From Rhopalosiphum padi (Eukaryota; Arthropoda; Insecta; Hemiptera; Aphididae): a DNA stretch of 64,000 nucleotides. The notes under the pieces are model-generated. The model did not search any database, had not been told where the DNA came from, and saw only the letters and a list, made by a program, of their open reading frames with translations. Shown here piece after piece: positions 61,335 through 64,000 of the stretch. Every line of letters starts with the position of its first letter. Position 1 is the first letter of the stretch. A program made the position numbers and the translations under genes. The DNA lies in the NCBI RefSeq assembly GCF_020882245.1, contig NC_083599.1, forward strand, positions 2,046,001-2,110,000. Reading direction: 5' to 3'.

Positions 61335-63580
61335 TTTAAATTGTTTTAAGTTTTCTTTAAAGTATTTGGATATAGAAGTTATCGATAGTAAATGATTACT
61401 AGCCATTAGAATCTATAGGTTCAACAACACGTCACAAGCAAGCTCTCTCATTAAAATGTAAACAAAATCCAAATAACTTAAAATTGGCATTACACTATAA
61501 AAAATATAAAAATAATTACACAAACATTTTAAGGCTATCAAAAGAAAAATTCTATGAAAAGAGATTTAAAAATATCTCCTCTAATCCAAAATTGACATGG
61601 CAACTTATAAACGAAGTAACGAGGTCTATAACTAAATGTAAAGATAAATTTGAAACTATAATAAGTAATGATAAGGTATATAATGCAAATATAGTGCCGA
61701 AAGTAGTATCAGATATTTTTAATAAATTTTTTATTAACATCGGAAAACAACTAGCTGAGAGCTCCGGTTATGGGCTGAGCAAAGAATTTTCAAATGTTAA
61801 TCACAATTTTTCTTTCGACAATTTAATTAATAAAAAGATTGAGAACTCAGATATTCTAAAAATTGTCGATAACTTTAAAGATGACACTGCAGCAGGCTTT
61901 GACAGAGTAACAATTAAATTATTAAAAAATAGTATTGATTTGATAGTAAATCCACTAGCTTACATTTATGACTTAAGTATAAAACAAAGTACTTTTCCTG
62001 ATTATTTTAAGGTTGCGGTAGTTCAGCCTCTTTTAAAGGGTGGTGATTGTAAAAATATAAACAATTATAGGCCAATATCCTTCCTGACTAGTTTTTCCAA
62101 AATTTTAGAGAAACTAATTAAAGCTAGACTAATACTTTTTTGGAGGAAAATCAACTGTTATCTAATAACCAATTTGGCTTTAGACCTGGCTTAGGTACTG
62201 ATGACGCCCTTTATAGTACGACACAGCTTATATAGCTAAAGCCTTTGATACAGTAAATCACAAAACTCTTCTCGGTATGTGATCTTAATTTGGATGGTCG
62301 GGTAGTCTCATATGCTGATGATACGTGTCTACTTTTCAGGAACAAAACGTGGGAAGGAGTTCATTTTAAAGCCACAATTGATATAAACGAAGTTCATAAA
62401 TGCCTTAGTGAAAAAAATCTAATATTAAATGATGAAAAAACTATGTTCATGACTTTTTCCATAAATAAAACTCTTACAAATATGAACGCAATAACAATAC
62501 ATAGTTGCACTAATAGTGAAATATGCAATGTACACACTTGCAAACGTATTAAAGAAGTCTCAAGAATAAGGTACTTAGGGATTATTTTTGATAACAACCT
62601 ATGATGGAATCTTCATTCACATAATGTTGTAGGGAAGCTACGCGCAATAACATATAAATTTAATAAACTCAAAAACTTGATACCAAAAAAAACTATACGT
62701 ATGATATATTTTGCCTTGTATCAATCAATATATCAATATGGTCTATTAGTATTGTGTGGAATGGGAGATGGCGTTTTAAGACAGTTGCAAGTCAATCAAA
62801 ATAATATAGTACGAATTTGTTTAAATAAATGTACTCTGGAAGGATCAACTAGACAAAATTACTTAGATTTGGGCGTATTACATATTCGATCACTTATTAA
62901 AAAAATTGTAATTATGTTCATTTATAAACGTCTAATAAAAAAAAACAGTATACCTTTCTATAACACAAAAGAGAAAATAGAGTCTATGACATTCCTATTA
63001 AGTATTCAAAAAAATCTTTTGGTCAATCATTTGTTGACTATCTGGGGCCCACCTATTTTAATTTAATGCCTTATATGAAGCAAAAAAAAAATATTCACTT
63101 ACATCAAGGTAATGTTTTTCTTTTTATTATTTTACACAATATTAATATACAATCTGTACAATTTTGCACAATTAGCATATTTGATAAGGGTTACAATAAT
63201 ACATTAGTACGTGAGTAAGAAGCCACCCACTAGTGGCACTTGACTGGAAGTTAAGGTAATGTTAAAAATATTATTTATAACTGGTTATTTTTAGAATTAG
63301 TCTAAATTTTTAATTTGATTTTATATTTATGCCTCATTTTTATTGTATGTTAAATAGTAAGTAATTATACTCAAGAATTTGTTATTGTATATATGACAAC
63401 TTGTTTTGTTTTTTATTACTTAATCTTTTCGACTGTATATATTTTATTTTTAATTTTTTAATGTACATAATTTAAAAATTGTTGTTAATTTCTTTTAACA
63501 CTGTATACTCTCAATCCCTAACACAAGCTTAGCTTAAAAGGGATTGATAATCATTAAATAAAAAAAAAAAAAAAAAAAAT
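61335..63580 (+). mobile_element. Decayed non-LTR retrotransposon (Jockey/CR1-like) with poly(A) tail
   Basis: Readable from about 61400: a K-rich linker (TTRHKQALSLK), the RT fingers in the frame 61484-62140 (TAAGFDRVTIKLLKNS, FKVAVVQPLLKGG, NNYRPISFLTSFSKILEKL), a +1 slip in the T-run near 62141, then NNQFGFRPGLGTDDALYSTT. The catalytic region is deleted down to AKAFDTVNHKTLLG, with a further loss before DGRVVSYADDTCLLF (YADD at 62311-62322). The RT thumb/C-terminal part follows with one stop at 62602. It ends ATTAAAT plus ~20 A at about 63580. No endonuclease domain remains, so it is 5' truncated and internally deleted. The 5' junction with the transposase-like gene is not sharp. Confidence 0.85.
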
Positions 63581-64000
63581 TGATTATTTTAAAATCAGTA
63601 TAGTAGACTTCTATAAAAAAACACACATGATCTATCATATTATTAAAATATTTATCATCCGTGGCAATCGACAATCGTCGTCATTTGTAGGAGACGATTA
63701 ACCATTCTAATAATTTTATTGAACAGTCGTCAAACAACAGCCTTCAGTACATGACAAGTACTCTCATTTTCATAAAATATTTCAATAATTTCATTCCGAA
63801 GCGTAAAGAAGACGAATGAAGAAATAAACTATAGCTGTTTCTTCGGTGACGGTGCACGTTTGAACTTTAATATGGCACAGCTTGATTTCGCTGAAAAGCG
63901 TCGAAGGATACTTGCGTAGGTTAATTTTCCTATAATTTTAGGGTGGTAATAAATTTAATTTTTATATTTTATAAAATACACTGTTCGATGCACACGTATT
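63581..64000. other. Unassigned DNA; possible start of a gene at the window edge
   Basis: No long frame. From about 63660 the DNA is less AT-rich, with several CG dinucleotides, and at 63872 an ATG opens a 15-codon frame (MAQLDFAEKRRRILA) ending TAG just before GTTAATTT. This could be a promoter and short first exon, but nothing here proves it. Confidence 0.25.

Overview
The window is AT-rich eukaryotic DNA with spliced genes, intron-bearing transposases, DNA transposons of several superfamilies, a satellite and simple A/T tracts. The transposon protein types, together with a chuvirus-like glycoprotein tail and a damaged DMAC1-like gene, suggest an insect, most likely a hemipteran of the aphid kind. 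That placement is inferred from protein style and was not confirmed by a search. No bacterial genes, rRNA, tRNA or CRISPR were found.

Layout. 1-445: 3' end of a chuvirus/BEL-Pao env-like glycoprotein gene, then 2 kb of A-rich non-coding DNA. 2469-34864: about 27 kb of a ~71-bp satellite, interrupted by a complete hAT element (7785-10102, TSD GTGATTAC) and a complete-looking piggyBac element (32039-34700, TTAA TSD) whose transposase has one frameshift. The satellite has nested higher-order repeats with periods of exactly 2,243 bp and 6,990 bp. 37064-40509: a second piggyBac with perfect 12-bp TIRs, TTAA TSDs and an intact spliced transposase. It sits in the first unit of a 156/181-bp tandem repeat (to about 42060). 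42184-42836 and 48280-48932 are two copies of the 3' part of a DMAC1/TMEM261-like gene on the minus strand.

43.8-47 kb and 55.3-61.3 kb hold three damaged copies of one transposase-like family with an apparent D-D-D/E core (superfamily not settled). 49.5-54.7 kb holds a GGC-repeat patch, a non-autonomous hAT with a TTAA fold-back nested inside it, a 3-exon gene remnant of unknown family and a decayed hAT transposase gene. 55.3-63.6 kb is a nest. The third copy of the transposase family is interrupted by a 951-bp fold-back (itself carrying a 186-bp hAT MITE) and by a 2,750-bp Kolobok element. It is cut off at its 3' end next to a decayed non-LTR retrotransposon that ends in poly(A).

The most notable finding is the Kolobok element at 57040-59789. 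It has ~180-bp TIRs and TTAA TSDs, and carries an apparently intact two-exon gene for a P2X7 C-terminal-type cysteine-rich domain facing a decayed transposase. Almost everything in the window is selfish DNA, so the genes do not form one pathway. The shared theme is repeated insertion, nesting and satellite amplification, and the order of events can be read from the target-site duplications.
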